A DNA stretch of 64,000 nt from UBA1731 sp964567665 (GCA_964567665.1 CAZMNN010000010.1:1-64000); one strand, 5' to 3'. Shown: positions 19,312 through 29,400, numbered from the stretch's first letter. Translations and numbers: made by a program. The notes: generated by a model from the letters alone, not told the origin.

Positions 19312-19425
19312 TCAAACGGACGGTAACCGGAAAGACCTGTGAAAACCAGGCGCTGTCGCGCAACCGTGAAAGTCGGAATGCGGGCCGTCCATCAAACAAG
19401 TCAAGTACCCTCGCATGAGGGGGAA
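19312..19425 (+). ncRNA. cobalamin riboswitch with ribosome-site-sequestering hairpin
   Basis: The closing stem GGACGG (19318-19323) with CCGTCC (19385-19390) encloses the conserved cobalamin aptamer elements: GGAAAG, GTGAAAACC, GCTGTCGCGCAACCGTGA and the B12-box-like AGTCGGAATGCGGGCC. Downstream, CCCTC (19408-19412) pairs with GAGGG (19417-19421), which is also the purine-rich ribosome site about 10 bases before the ATG at 19434. This predicts translational repression of the receptor gene when cobalamin is bound. No poly-U terminator follows, so a transcriptional mechanism is less likely. Membership of a particular cobalamin-riboswitch subclass was not determined. Confidence 0.92.
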
Positions 19426-19433
19426 AGAGCAAA

Positions 19434-21431
19434 ATGAAGAAACTGCTGATTGCCGCCGCAATGGCGGGAATGTGGCACACGGCCTGTCGTGCCGTTTCGC
19501 CGCAGGGCACAAACGCGGTCGCGGAACTGCCGCCCGTGACCGTATACGCATCGAGGATAGACGATGTGCGGGATGACATTCCGGCATCCGTGACGGTATA
19601 CACCGCAGAGCAGATCGATGCAAGCGGAGCGAGGGATCTCCCGGAGCTGCTGTCGAAGAAGGCAAATATGGACATCAGGACGCTGAACGCCAACCCGCTG
19701 CAGGCGCAGATCGCAATGCGCGGTTTCGGCGAAAACTCGTTCGGGCGCGTGAAGGTGCTGCTCGACGGCGAGGAGCTGAACAATGTGGACATGGATGCGC
19801 CGAACCTCGCCCGCATACCGCTCGGAAGCGTGGAGCGCATCGAGATAATCCACGGCCCAAGCCCGGTGCTGCACGGTGACGGTGCGGTGGCAGGCGTGGT
19901 GAACGTGATAACGGACACCCGCGACTACTCCCAAAGGACGCGCATCACCGGAAAGGCCGGCTCACAGAACACCTTTGGCGCGAACGTGCTCACCAAGGGC
20001 GGTTCAGAGGAGGATGGCGTGCTGTATTCGGCGGCGTACGACTATCTGCAGTCGGACGGCTACCGCAAGCGCAGCGCCTACGACCTGCACACGGTGAACG
20101 CCGCAGTCCGCAAGAACTTCGAAAACGGATCGACCGCAGGGCTGAAGGTGAACTACGCCAATGCGTTCTACGAAATGCCGGGTGCGCTGTCGCATGAAGA
20201 GTGGAAGAACGCCAGAAAGTCCGCCGCAACCCCGAACGACTGGGCGCGTATGTGGAACTACGGCGCGGGCTTTGACGCGAAGCTCGCCATCGCGGAGGAT
20301 CAGTGGCTGCTCATTGACGGTTCATTCTCGAAAAAGCACCGCAAGGCGAACTGGGGCACGTACGGCTACGCAAACGAATACGACCTGTACGGCTATTTCC
20401 TGTCGCCCCGCTACGTGAACGAGACGCCGATCGCCGGTTTCGACAGCAAGTTCACCGTCGGCGCAGATTTCCGGTACGACCGGTACAAGGTCAAGGATGC
20501 CTCCGGCTTCAACAACCCGAAATATCATTTCGACCGGATGCGCTACGCGGCGTTTCTGCATGAGGAGTTCTTTCTGCTTGAGGGGCTTTCCGTGGTCGCC
20601 GGGGCGCGTATCGAGAACATCAACAACAGGTGGGCGAACTACTCCGGAATCGCCGAGAGCGACAACTCGGACTGGCAGGGCGACTATGAACTTGGATTGG
20701 TGTACCGTCCGGTCGATGGGATGAAGACGTACATAAAGGGAACGCGGTTCCACCGCAGCGCATTTTGCGATGAGCTGAACTACACCGAGAACGGACGCTT
20801 CCTCGTCCCGGAGAAGGGCGCATCGCTCGACATTGGGCTTGAGTGCGAATTTCTCGATGAGTTCATGTTTGACGCAAACGGCTACGGCATGGTCATGGAG
20901 GACGAGATCTTCTACAACCCCTACGCTCGCGACTATGGGTTCTACTGGGGCGGATACAACAGCAACAGCCCGTCGAAGACGCGTCGCATCGGGCTTGACA
21001 CCGGCATTTCATGGAAGCGCGACAAGGTTGCAGAGGCATCCGTCAGATACGGCATCGTAAAGGCGGACTTCGCTTCAGGGCAGTACCACGGAAAGGACGT
21101 GCCGATGGTGCCTAACCACAGAATTCGGCTTGAGGTCGGGTTCTGGATCATAGACGACCTTGAAATCAAGGGCGGATACCGTTTTGTCTCATCGCAGCAT
21201 CTTGCCGGAGACTTCCGCAATGCGCACGATGAACTCCCGGCGGCTTCGCTATTCGACGTGGGCGCGTATTACGAACCGGCCTGGGCGGAGGGCTGGAAGG
21301 CGTCGTTCGTCATGGACAACCTCTTCGACCGCAACACCTGCGATTTCGCCGGATGGTCAGACTACTCCGGCGCATACTACTATCCCGTGTGCGGCAGAAG
21401 CTTCATGTTTACGCTCAGCTACGAGTTCTGA
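19434..21431 (+). CDS. btuB: TonB-dependent outer-membrane receptor, BtuB-like (cobalamin)
   Basis: 665 residues with signal peptide MKKLLIAAAMAGMWHTACRA, a TonB-box-like PPVTVYASR just after it, a plug domain (about 40-160: DIPASVTVYTAEQI, GFGENSFGRVKVLLDGEEL, IEIIHGPSPVLHGDGAVAGV), and a 22-strand-type barrel ending in the terminal aromatic FMFTLSYEF typical of outer-membrane insertion. Specificity for cobalamin is inferred from the riboswitch directly upstream and from the neighbouring B12-dependent methionine synthase. The gene is followed by tonB after 74 bases. Other corrinoids or B12 precursors are possible ligands. Confidence 0.9.
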   Translation: MKKLLIAAAMAGMWHTACRAVSPQGTNAVAELPPVTVYASRIDDVRDDIPASVTVYTAEQIDASGARDLPELLSKKANMDIRTLNANPLQAQIAMRGFGENSFGRVKVLLDGEELNNVDMDAPNLARIPLGSVERIEIIHGPSPVLHGDGAVAGVVNVITDTRDYSQRTRITGKAGSQNTFGANVLTKGGSEEDGVLYSAAYDYLQSDGYRKRSAYDLHTVNAAVRKNFENGSTAGLKVNYANAFYEMPGALSHEEWKNARKSAATPNDWARMWNYGAGFDAKLAIAEDQWLLIDGSFSKKHRKANWGTYGYANEYDLYGYFLSPRYVNETPIAGFDSKFTVGADFRYDRYKVKDASGFNNPKYHFDRMRYAAFLHEEFFLLEGLSVVAGARIENINNRWANYSGIAESDNSDWQGDYELGLVYRPVDGMKTYIKGTRFHRSAFCDELNYTENGRFLVPEKGASLDIGLECEFLDEFMFDANGYGMVMEDEIFYNPYARDYGFYWGGYNSNSPSKTRRIGLDTGISWKRDKVAEASVRYGIVKADFASGQYHGKDVPMVPNHRIRLEVGFWIIDDLEIKGGYRFVSSQHLAGDFRNAHDELPAASLFDVGAYYEPAWAEGWKASFVMDNLFDRNTCDFAGWSDYSGAYYYPVCGRSFMFTLSYEF

Positions 21432-21505
21432 GGCGATGGAGGCGCACTGGAATTCAATGCCGCCGCTTCGCGGGTCTGTGAGTTCGTGAGGCGGCGAACT
21501 GCTCC

Positions 21506-22336
21506 ATGAAACCGTACGCTCTGCTATTGTCATCTGCCGCCCATGCCGCCGTCATTGGCGCAGCGGTGTTCGTCGGACGAAACGACCGTCTCCCCGATCG
21601 CGGCGAAATCTGCGTTCCGCTGTATTTTGAGGTCGTTGAGGCGGCGGACGCCGTTTCATCCGAGGAACACACGGAGATGGATGGAGCAGTTGCAACGGAT
21701 GAAAACGAATCTTCGTTGTCTGCCGAGGACGTCAACGAGTTGAACTGGACGTTCTCACCGGGGGCGGATGAGACGTTTCCGCCAGAGTTGGACGATGGCG
21801 AGATGTCCGGATCTAATGCCGTACCTTTTGACGAAGATGGTGTCCGGTCGGTGGACGAAGCCTCGGAATCGGATGTCCATGCGGCAGACGGCATCGGCAT
21901 AGAGGAAGCGGCGTCAGAGCAGAAGAATGGCGGCGTCTGCGAGACATCCGCAGTCGAGGAGGAAGAGGCCGTGATGGCGGAAGCGCCGCCGATGGAGAGG
22001 AAAGGAATTGGCGCACGGCCCGAATCCGACAATCTGCCACAGGCTCAGGAAGAGCGTGCGCAGATTGTGTCCGATCCGGTTGCGCTCAACAGGATCGTTC
22101 CTGCATATCCGCGCCGTGCGCGGAGATTGAGGCATGAAGGGCGCGTTACCGTGGAGATTGCGGTCGGCACGGATGGCACCGTGTCGCAGGCTGTCGTAAT
22201 TGAGACGAGCGGACACCGTGAGCTGGATTCCGCCGCGCTTTCGGCTGTAAGGACGGCACGGTTTGCGCCCGCCGCCAAAGGCGGGGTGAGCGTATGCGGA
22301 CGGATTCGCCTTACGTTTGAGTTCCGGCTGAAATGA
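21506..22336 (+). CDS. tonB: TonB family energy-transducing protein
   Basis: 276 residues: an N-terminal membrane anchor (about residues 4-25), a long acidic, low-complexity periplasmic linker (about 40-180, rich in Glu, Asp, Ser and Ala rather than the usual Pro-Lys), and a C-terminal TonB domain (about 190-276) with YPRRARRLRHEGRVTVEI, G-T-V-S-Q-A-V-V and ALSAVRTARFAPA. It would transmit proton-motive force to the BtuB-like receptor encoded upstream. ExbB and ExbD are not encoded nearby. The unusually acidic linker is notable. Confidence 0.88.
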   Translation: MKPYALLLSSAAHAAVIGAAVFVGRNDRLPDRGEICVPLYFEVVEAADAVSSEEHTEMDGAVATDENESSLSAEDVNELNWTFSPGADETFPPELDDGEMSGSNAVPFDEDGVRSVDEASESDVHAADGIGIEEAASEQKNGGVCETSAVEEEEAVMAEAPPMERKGIGARPESDNLPQAQEERAQIVSDPVALNRIVPAYPRRARRLRHEGRVTVEIAVGTDGTVSQAVVIETSGHRELDSAALSAVRTARFAPAAKGGVSVCGRIRLTFEFRLK

Positions 22337-22346
22337 GGTTCATCGA

Positions 22347-23585
22347 GTGGACGGCTTCGCAAAAAACGCACTGTTCCTTTTCCTTGCGCTTCGCGTAGGC
22401 GATGTCGTGAACGCCGCCGCCGGGATGTGGTTTGTCCCGCGCTACATATCGCCGGAGGAGATCGGCGCGGTGCTGCCGGTCACGTCGTTTGCTACGTTTC
22501 TGTCCTTGCCGGTGTTCGCATTCGCCATGACGGTGATGAAGGAATCCGCCTGCCTTTCGGACAGAGGGGAGCGCGGCAAGGTCAAAACGCTCCTCTGCGG
22601 AGTGTTTGTGGCTACGGCCGTGATGCTGGCGGCCGCGCTTGGCGTGTCCGTGCTTGTGCTGCCGCGATTCCTTTCGGCGATGCGCGTGCCTGACGCCTCT
22701 GCCGGCGCACTTGTCGTGTTTGCCGCCTTTCTTGGCTGCGTGGCGCCGGTGTACACAGATGCGCTGCAGTCCCTCAAACGGTTCAGGGCGTTGGCCGCAG
22801 TGGAGATCGGCGGCGCAGTCCTGCGCTTCACGGTGATGCTTGCGGTGATGCCGCTTCGCGCATTGTCCGGATATTTTGCCGGGCAGGCGGCGCTTCCGGC
22901 GTTCCGTATTCTCGGAAGCGTGATGTCCCTGCGTAGCGAACTGTCGGTCAAGGCCGAGCCGTACTGGAACCGCGCCGCCGTCCGGCGGGTTGCGTTTGCG
23001 TTCATGGCGACGGTCGCATATCAGGCGGCGCCGATGGCGGCGTCCCTTGCAGAGCAGACCGTGATGCGCACTGCTCTGCCGTCGGTTGACTCCGCCGGCT
23101 ATTACATGGTTTCGCGGTTTTCGGACTTTCTGTACTTTCTGACGTTCCCTCTTCTTCTTGTCATGTTTCCGTATACCGCCTCGGCTGCCCAGCGCAATGC
23201 GCCGACGCGCACATTCGTGCTGAAATGCTCCGCAGTCACCCTTGCGGCGGCGGCGCTCATGTCCGCAGTCTATGCCCTGTTTGGTGAATGGCTGCTTTCG
23301 CTCCTGCCGCACGGGGCGGACTATGCCGACTACGTTCGCCATATGCCGCTGCTTGTCGGTGTGACGGCGCTGACGGCCTGTCAGGTGTTCGTCACCAACG
23401 CCGAGGTGTCCGCCGGACGCTTCGGGTTTCTGCTGTGGCTTGTTCCGCTGCACATTCTGTATCCGGTTGCGCTTTGGCTTGCGGCGGCGAATGGATTTGT
23501 TGCATCACTCGACTCCATGCTTCTTTGGTTTGCGGGAATGGCGGCTGTTCGTTTTGTCTGCGCAGCACTTGCGCTTCGCCGCTGA
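22347..23585 (+). CDS. polytopic membrane protein, oligosaccharide flippase-like (MOP superfamily)
   Basis: 412 residues beginning at GTG 22347 with GAGG upstream, 10 bases after the tonB stop. About a dozen hydrophobic segments are spread over the whole protein and no soluble domain is seen. The N-terminus (RVGDVVNAAAGMWFVPRYISPEEIGAV) resembles Wzx/MATE-like flippases, which begin with a helix followed by a (P/G)-x-x-(G/L)-x-x motif for lipid-linked glycan export. Function is inferred from topology and weak similarity only. Its position after btuB-tonB may be simple co-transcription; no glycosyltransferase lies next to it. Confidence 0.6.
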   Translation: MDGFAKNALFLFLALRVGDVVNAAAGMWFVPRYISPEEIGAVLPVTSFATFLSLPVFAFAMTVMKESACLSDRGERGKVKTLLCGVFVATAVMLAAALGVSVLVLPRFLSAMRVPDASAGALVVFAAFLGCVAPVYTDALQSLKRFRALAAVEIGGAVLRFTVMLAVMPLRALSGYFAGQAALPAFRILGSVMSLRSELSVKAEPYWNRAAVRRVAFAFMATVAYQAAPMAASLAEQTVMRTALPSVDSAGYYMVSRFSDFLYFLTFPLLLVMFPYTASAAQRNAPTRTFVLKCSAVTLAAAALMSAVYALFGEWLLSLLPHGADYADYVRHMPLLVGVTALTACQVFVTNAEVSAGRFGFLLWLVPLHILYPVALWLAAANGFVASLDSMLLWFAGMAAVRFVCAALALRR

Positions 23586-23639
23586 CGGTTCGATTCCGTC
23601 GTCGCCGTTTGCGATTCTCCGTTACGGCTGACGGTGCAA

Positions 23640-23670
23640 TATAATTGCCAATACGCTGTTTGAGCGTATT
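23640..23670 (+). promoter_or_regulatory. TATAAT box followed by a palindrome over the expected start site
   Basis: TATAAT (23640-23645) is followed by the inverted repeat AATACGC-N7-GCGTATT (23650-23670). The palindrome would cover the transcription start, the arrangement of a repressor operator; no U-run follows, so a terminator is unlikely. It lies in the 253-base gap between the flippase-like gene and the LRR protein gene. Confidence 0.4.
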
Positions 23671-23694
23671 GCATTTGCAGATAAAACTTTACAA

Positions 23695-23725
23695 TTGACA
23701 GTAAGGAAAAAAAAAATGATACCTT
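23695..23725 (+). promoter_or_regulatory. putative promoter region with A10 tract
   Basis: TTGACA (23695-23700) is a perfect -35. An A10 tract occupies 23707-23716, followed by TGATACC where a -10 should be (weak match). The tract also ends at an ATG (23716) that opens a 32-codon frame ending at 23814, preceded by AAGG; this could be a leader peptide but is more likely fortuitous. Confidence 0.4.
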
Positions 23726-23838
23726 TACCGCATTCCGTTTGGGAATGGGTTCGTGAACGGCGGGTGTCGGGCAGAACCGGGAATGGAATGCGCCGCAGGT
23801 TCCGTTCCGCATAATGTATGCGGCAGGAGGATGCAGAC

Positions 23839-26274
23839 ATGAATACCATAAGGTACTTGTTGCGCAAAAGCGCAGGGCAGACAAAACATTTTTTGGCTGC
23901 GTTTGTCGTGGCTATGGCTGGCGTCGCGATGGCGGACGAGACCACTACGATCGGCGGTTACGAATGGACGTATAAGACAGCGTTTGAAGAGGTGCAGATT
24001 ACAGGTGTGTCGCCAAAAAGCGGACGCATTGTGATACCGTTGGATATCTCCGGCCATCCGGTGACGTCGATAGGGACAAATGTATTTGCAGGGGCGCTCA
24101 TCACGTCCGTTGAGATACCTGAAAGCGTGGTGCGCATAGGAGACAGTGCATTTCAGAACTGCTCGAACTTGACGACGGTAACGTTTGCGGAACTGAGGTT
24201 CGACGATGGCCTGGAAGAGATAGGTCAGTATGCGTTCTACGGGTGTAGTTCCCTGAAGTCGATAGAGTTTCCTGAAAACATCAAGAAGATAGGCCTTCGG
24301 GCATTTCAGTCCTGTGATAATCTTCAAGACGTTACGCTGCACAAAAAAGTCGCGGATGTAGGCGACTGGGCGTTTGCCGATTGCAGCAGCCTGCGGAACA
24401 TCTCCGTTGCAAAAGGAAACACCAAGTATAGAGATGTCGATGGAGTGCTGTTCACCGCCGACATGAAGACGCTCGTAAGCTATCCGGCCGGCAAGACCGA
24501 CAGGTTCTACACCATCCCCGGCAGCGTAACTGGTCTTCGGTCCGGTGCGTTTCGTGGGTGTGCGCTTGAGGGTGTTGTCTTTAATTCGCGCATCACGGAG
24601 ATTGGAAAAGAAACATTTCGTAATTGCAGAAACTTAAAGGAGGTCGTGTTTGGCGAATCCCTGGAGAGCATTGGCCTTTCTGCGTTCTTTTCCACCGCGC
24701 TGGAGCAGGTCACAGTCCCTCCAAAGGTTGACCGCGTTCTCGTCAATACATTTAAATCCACCTCCGCGTTCGGGAAGATATTTGTTCACAACAGTTGCAC
24801 AGACATTAATGACAAGGCATTCACCAACGGAGACGGTACGTATCCAACGGTGTACAGTTATGGTGACGCTACTGCTGTTAGGGTGAAGTTTGCCCTTTGC
24901 GATGCGGGCGATGACATTTCGTATACCCGCGTGGTGGTTGGAGGCGATGAAGTCGGGATTCTTCCGGCGCCGACATTCGACGGCAAGTTCCTTCTCGGAT
25001 GGTATACGCAAAGGGCGGAAGATGGCGGAGATAGGGTCTTCCCGGACGAGGTAGTCAACGGTGACAGTCCCGTCACATACTATGCCCATTGGATAGATGC
25101 GCTTGTTGCGGGAATTCCTACAGAGCCGATCGATACCGGGCTTGTCGGCTACACGGTCAAGGGGCTTCCGTCCGGACTCAAGTACGACAAGAATACCGGC
25201 ATTGTCTCCGGCACGGCAAAATCCGTTACGTCCGCGAGCGGCACGGTCGCATGGTTCACGAAGAAGGGGGCGCCGGATGTCCCGATCGCTTTTGTCGTCC
25301 GTGCCGAGAACGTGACGGCCAGCTGCGCCGGACTGTCCAGCGGGAACATCACGGTCGGCGTGAACGGTGGCGTGGACGGCATTCCGGTTAACGTAAGCGC
25401 GGAGACGGATGTGCGCTCTGTGTCTGTCAAGGGATTGCCTTCCGGCATGAAATACGATGCGAAGAGCGGCAAGATTGTCGGCGCACCGACGAAGTCCGGA
25501 ACGTTCACAGCGACGGTCACGGTCACCACGAAGGCCGGAACGAAGATGACCAAGGAGTTCTCGTTCACCGTCAAGGCGGTAAATCCAAGGGCGGTCGGCA
25601 CGTTCAAGGGCTATGTCTGCACTACGACGTCGGTAGACCCCTTTGGTGCTCTTACATATATGGGGACAGTGCAGTTCACGTCTACAGACACCGGGAAACT
25701 TTCTGCAAAGGTGGTGACGGCACAGGGTGCCTACTCCTTCTCGGCTACCGGTTGGGATGCCGTGACGAACAAGAAATACTATGTAAGCTTCACGACGAAG
25801 AAAGGTGCCGCATTTGCGTTGGAGTTGGATGCCAGCATGGCGTTGAACCGCTTCATGATATACGGCGAGTTCACGCCGGGCGATGGAACGCCGACGCGTC
25901 CCGTTGCGGCAGTCGGCAATGTATTTGCGCGGAATTGGTATTTCAAGGTTGATGCAGACCATGACATAGACTCCACCGACATTTATGACCTGAAACGCAC
26001 GTACGATGCGAAATCCGCCGATCTGACGGTGACACTCAAGGGTGACGGCACGGCCGCAATCAAGGGCAATGTGCGTCAGTTCAAGGTGAGCGCATCTGGA
26101 TTCGCCAACCTTTTTTACGCCCAAGACGGAATCCTGATCGTTTTTACGCCGACGGTGTCTTTGCGCGACATTGGCAATGTTGTGAAGAAGTTTCCTCTTG
26201 CCATACAGACGTATATTCCGTACAACGACAACGAGGGCGATATCGCCGGTGGTGTAAGGTTTGTGGCGGAATGA
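23839..26274 (+). CDS. secreted BspA-like leucine-rich-repeat protein with Ig-like (He_PIG) domains
   Basis: About 811 residues. ATG 23839 is preceded by GGCAGGAGG at good spacing and starts a signal peptide ending near AGVAMADE. Residues about 50-330 are BspA-type LRR_5 repeats (IGDSAFQNCSNLTTV, IGQYAFYGCSSLKSI, VGDWAFADCSSL). A short repeat similar to the Listeria-Bacteroides (Flg_new) module follows (G-W-Y-T-Q...TYYAHW). Then there are two putative-Ig domains (GLPSGLKYDKNTGIVSG and GLPSGMKYDAKSGKIVG) and an unclassified beta-rich C-terminus. Such proteins usually mediate surface binding. No enzyme motif is present. An A10 tract lies about 120 bases upstream. Confidence 0.8.
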   Translation: MNTIRYLLRKSAGQTKHFLAAFVVAMAGVAMADETTTIGGYEWTYKTAFEEVQITGVSPKSGRIVIPLDISGHPVTSIGTNVFAGALITSVEIPESVVRIGDSAFQNCSNLTTVTFAELRFDDGLEEIGQYAFYGCSSLKSIEFPENIKKIGLRAFQSCDNLQDVTLHKKVADVGDWAFADCSSLRNISVAKGNTKYRDVDGVLFTADMKTLVSYPAGKTDRFYTIPGSVTGLRSGAFRGCALEGVVFNSRITEIGKETFRNCRNLKEVVFGESLESIGLSAFFSTALEQVTVPPKVDRVLVNTFKSTSAFGKIFVHNSCTDINDKAFTNGDGTYPTVYSYGDATAVRVKFALCDAGDDISYTRVVVGGDEVGILPAPTFDGKFLLGWYTQRAEDGGDRVFPDEVVNGDSPVTYYAHWIDALVAGIPTEPIDTGLVGYTVKGLPSGLKYDKNTGIVSGTAKSVTSASGTVAWFTKKGAPDVPIAFVVRAENVTASCAGLSSGNITVGVNGGVDGIPVNVSAETDVRSVSVKGLPSGMKYDAKSGKIVGAPTKSGTFTATVTVTTKAGTKMTKEFSFTVKAVNPRAVGTFKGYVCTTTSVDPFGALTYMGTVQFTSTDTGKLSAKVVTAQGAYSFSATGWDAVTNKKYYVSFTTKKGAAFALELDASMALNRFMIYGEFTPGDGTPTRPVAAVGNVFARNWYFKVDADHDIDSTDIYDLKRTYDAKSADLTVTLKGDGTAAIKGNVRQFKVSASGFANLFYAQDGILIVFTPTVSLRDIGNVVKKFPLAIQTYIPYNDNEGDIAGGVRFVAE

Positions 26275-26316
26275 CCGGTTGACATGGGCGTCGCTATGCG
26301 GTGGCCATGTCGCAAG

Positions 26317-26362
26317 GGGCGGTTTCCTCATGAGGTCGGCAGACCTGCGTGGGAGACCGCCC
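26317..26362 (+). other. long two-part hairpin downstream of the LRR gene
   Basis: GGGCGGTTTCCT and GGGAGACCGCCC can form a 12-bp stem including G-U pairs. Inside it AGGTC-ggca-GACCT forms a second stem-loop, and CCTCATGAGG is a perfect palindrome. There is no poly-U run after it. It may serve as a Rho-type or factor-assisted transcript end, a protein site or a structured RNA. It lies 27 bases before the -10 box of the next gene. Confidence 0.5.
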
Positions 26363-26385
26363 GATTTGCAAACGCAATGCCGCTT

Positions 26386-26394
26386 TGCTATAAT
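26386..26394 (+). promoter_or_regulatory. extended -10 promoter upstream of the GH42-like gene
   Basis: TGC-TATAAT (TATAAT 26389-26394) predicts a start near 26401 and a 40-base leader to the ATG at 26441. The leader has no strong Shine-Dalgarno sequence. Confidence 0.55.
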
Positions 26395-26440
26395 TTCGGC
26401 AGTTTGCACCCCAATCAGATGAAAGTGTCAGATTAGAATC

Positions 26441-29400
26441 ATGACCTTCAGAAAAAAAAAATGCATTTGCTGCAGTCGTAATTGCAGTTGTCTCCTGTGG
26501 TGTGTTTGCCGCTGAAGGCGAACGCCCGCAGAACCTCATCAAAAACCCCCGGTTCGAAGGGGAGATTCAGAGGCCGTGGAGCCTTGTCAAAGGCGTAGTC
26601 CGGAAGGAGACCGCCGCATTGAGCGGCGTGTGGATGCTCTCGGCGCTCGGCAAGAACTATTTCATCGTCAACTACATGGATGACCCTGACCTCAAATGGG
26701 AGGCGGGGGAGGAGTTCACCATTGCGTTGGATGTGCGCAGCAGGGGAGCCGGCTCCACGCTTATGGTCATCCACCGCTACACCGCCGCCAACGGTGGCGT
26801 AGGAGAGGGATGGGCGACGAGGATTCAGCCTACGGCGGAATGGCATGAATACATCATACCGTTTCGCGCCACTTCTGGCGGGCAGCCGCGTGGTTTCTCG
26901 TTCTTCAAGATCGACAACGGCGCACATGACACAGGCATAGAGATCCGGTCGTTCAAGATGTATCGCGGACGGATATCGGCCCTTGATTTCGTTCCGGTCG
27001 GGCGAAACGCGAGAGCCGGTGTGCTTGAGGGGGCTGCCATTCCGATGAAACAGAACCTGTTCGGGGTCGCGGCAAAACCACTGAAGGTTCTTGCGGTCGT
27101 TCCGTCGCTCACGTCAGTGCGTGAGGCGAAGCACGTATTCGCCGGCACGGGTGCGGAGGCCCACGTCATTGTGGCGGAGGGAAAGGGTGCGAACTCGTTC
27201 ACGACGGATGACGATTCCAAGAGGATCAGGCATCTCCTCATGACGGGCGGATACGATCTCTATGCATTCGGCCGCAGATCCGCCGCCGCGATCGGGGAGG
27301 AGCTGTTCGCAATCATCGAGACGAACGTCCTGAACGGGGCTTCGGCGTTTTTCGCGCCGACCAGGGATGGTCAGGCCGGGCTGTTTAACAAGATGCACTC
27401 GTCCGCAGCATCCGGCAGATACGGTCGCGGGCGGGTGACGGCGGCAAAGTGGAGAAGGGACGTTGATGGCGTCGCCGGCGGAAGCGACCTGTCGTTCATC
27501 GACAATTCGCCGCTTGCGGATGAATATGCAATCGCATCATTCCCGTATGAGGAGATTGAATTCGCGAGGACTGCGGACAGGCTTTGGAAAGCGGCGTTCG
27601 GCGCTCCGGATGTTTCGGCGGCGAAAAAGGTCACGGAAGAGAACATATATCGCGGCAAGGTGCATGGCGTGGAGCGGTATCTGGATTCGAGCGGACGGAC
27701 GCTTGCGTTCAGTTGCCGGGAGAGTCCGGTGTCCGGCGCATCGCTCGGAGAGATGGTCGACGGCGGCCGCGAAGTGGTGATACCGGTTTCAAACGGTACG
27801 GAGTCGGCAATGCTGAAATGGCGGTTCAGCGATTTCTCCGGACGCATTTTCGGCGAGGGCAGCCAGCGAGGCTCTTCACGGGTGACGATCGCAGTTCCGC
27901 GAGAAAAACTGTATACAGGCCTCGGCGTCCTGGAAACTGAACTTGTCGATGGCGGCAAGATGGCCGACCGGCGCAACTTCATGGTAATTGAACCGTCGAA
28001 CGACAGAAAGCGGATGATCGGGGATTACGGCGTGGGATTCTGGTCTGTGTCGTCCGCATATGCCCGCATGGACAGGCGAGACATGGTTCGGGCGCTCGGG
28101 GAATTGGGGTTCAGGTATGCGTTCTGCCACGGCGGATGGGGCGACATGTACACGAGCGGCATGGCCGCAACGCTGTCATACGTAATCGGTGGCGAGTATT
28201 TCAGCGGCGGACCGACCTCCGTGAACAATGTGCGTCGCCCAGTGTTCAACACAAAGGAGGCTCGCGGCCGCATACGCGAGATGGCAACCAGGTGGGCCAA
28301 GGAAAACAGACGCCATGGCGGGATGTACGGGTCGTTCTCCGATGAGGCAAGGCTCGGCCCCAACGGGGAGGAGGTTGACGCCCACCCGGAGAACATAGAG
28401 ACGTATCGTCTTTGGATGGAACGCAAATACGGGACGATCGAGGAGTACAACCGCAGACATCTCACATCCCACCGGTCGTTTGCAGACCTCGGTCAGACAT
28501 TGCTCAAGGATGCGCGGGCGGCGGGCAATGCGGCGGAGTTCATCGAGTGGCGCACATTCAACGTCGACCGCTGGGTGGAGGTGATCCGTGAAGTCGGCGA
28601 CGCTATCCGCGAGGTCGATCCGGACGTGCTGTATTCATTAGACAACTGCTTCGGCGAGCGGGCGCTTGGCGGAACGGACTTCTGGAAGCTGCTGTCCAAG
28701 ACGGGGCTGGACTACTCGAAGGAGTACACCGCATCGGTCTCGTTCGGCGAAGATCCATTCCATGAGTTCGATTTCCTGTACCGCTCGTGGCGCCCGGATA
28801 TGCGCATATGGGGATGGACCGGGTACGGGTTCACGGAAGAGCGTGAGCGCGCTCTCCCGTGGATGACCGCACTGCACCGTCAGGGTGGCTTCCACTGGTT
28901 CGCGGCGACATATTACGGAATCAATCTCCTTGATCTCGTCACGGGCGCACCGACGCTTGATGCGCGTGAATGCGGCAGGAACCTTGCCATGACGCGCATG
29001 GCGGATGGTCTGGGAAAGACGCTGGCGGACTGGAGCTGGGCGAAGGGCGATGTCGCCATCTACTATTCGCACGACTCCTGCATCCTTTCGTTCTTCCTCG
29101 GAACGGAGACGCTCCGCGACGACTGCCACAAGGGATCGCCATACTGGAATTTCCAGTATTCACGCAGCAACGCGAACTTCATGCTGAACCATCTGTTCTA
29201 CCAGCCGGAATGGGTTTCTCAGGAGCAGGTTGAGGGTGGGTTCCTGAATGGCGGCGACTGGTCTGTGTACCGGGCCGGCAAGGTTGTGACCGGACAGCCT
29301 CCGTTCAAGGTGCTCATCATGCCGCACATCCTTGCCATGACCGACAGGGAGGTGGCAGCCGTGAAAGCGTTCATCAAGCGCGGCGGGAGGGTCGTATGCG

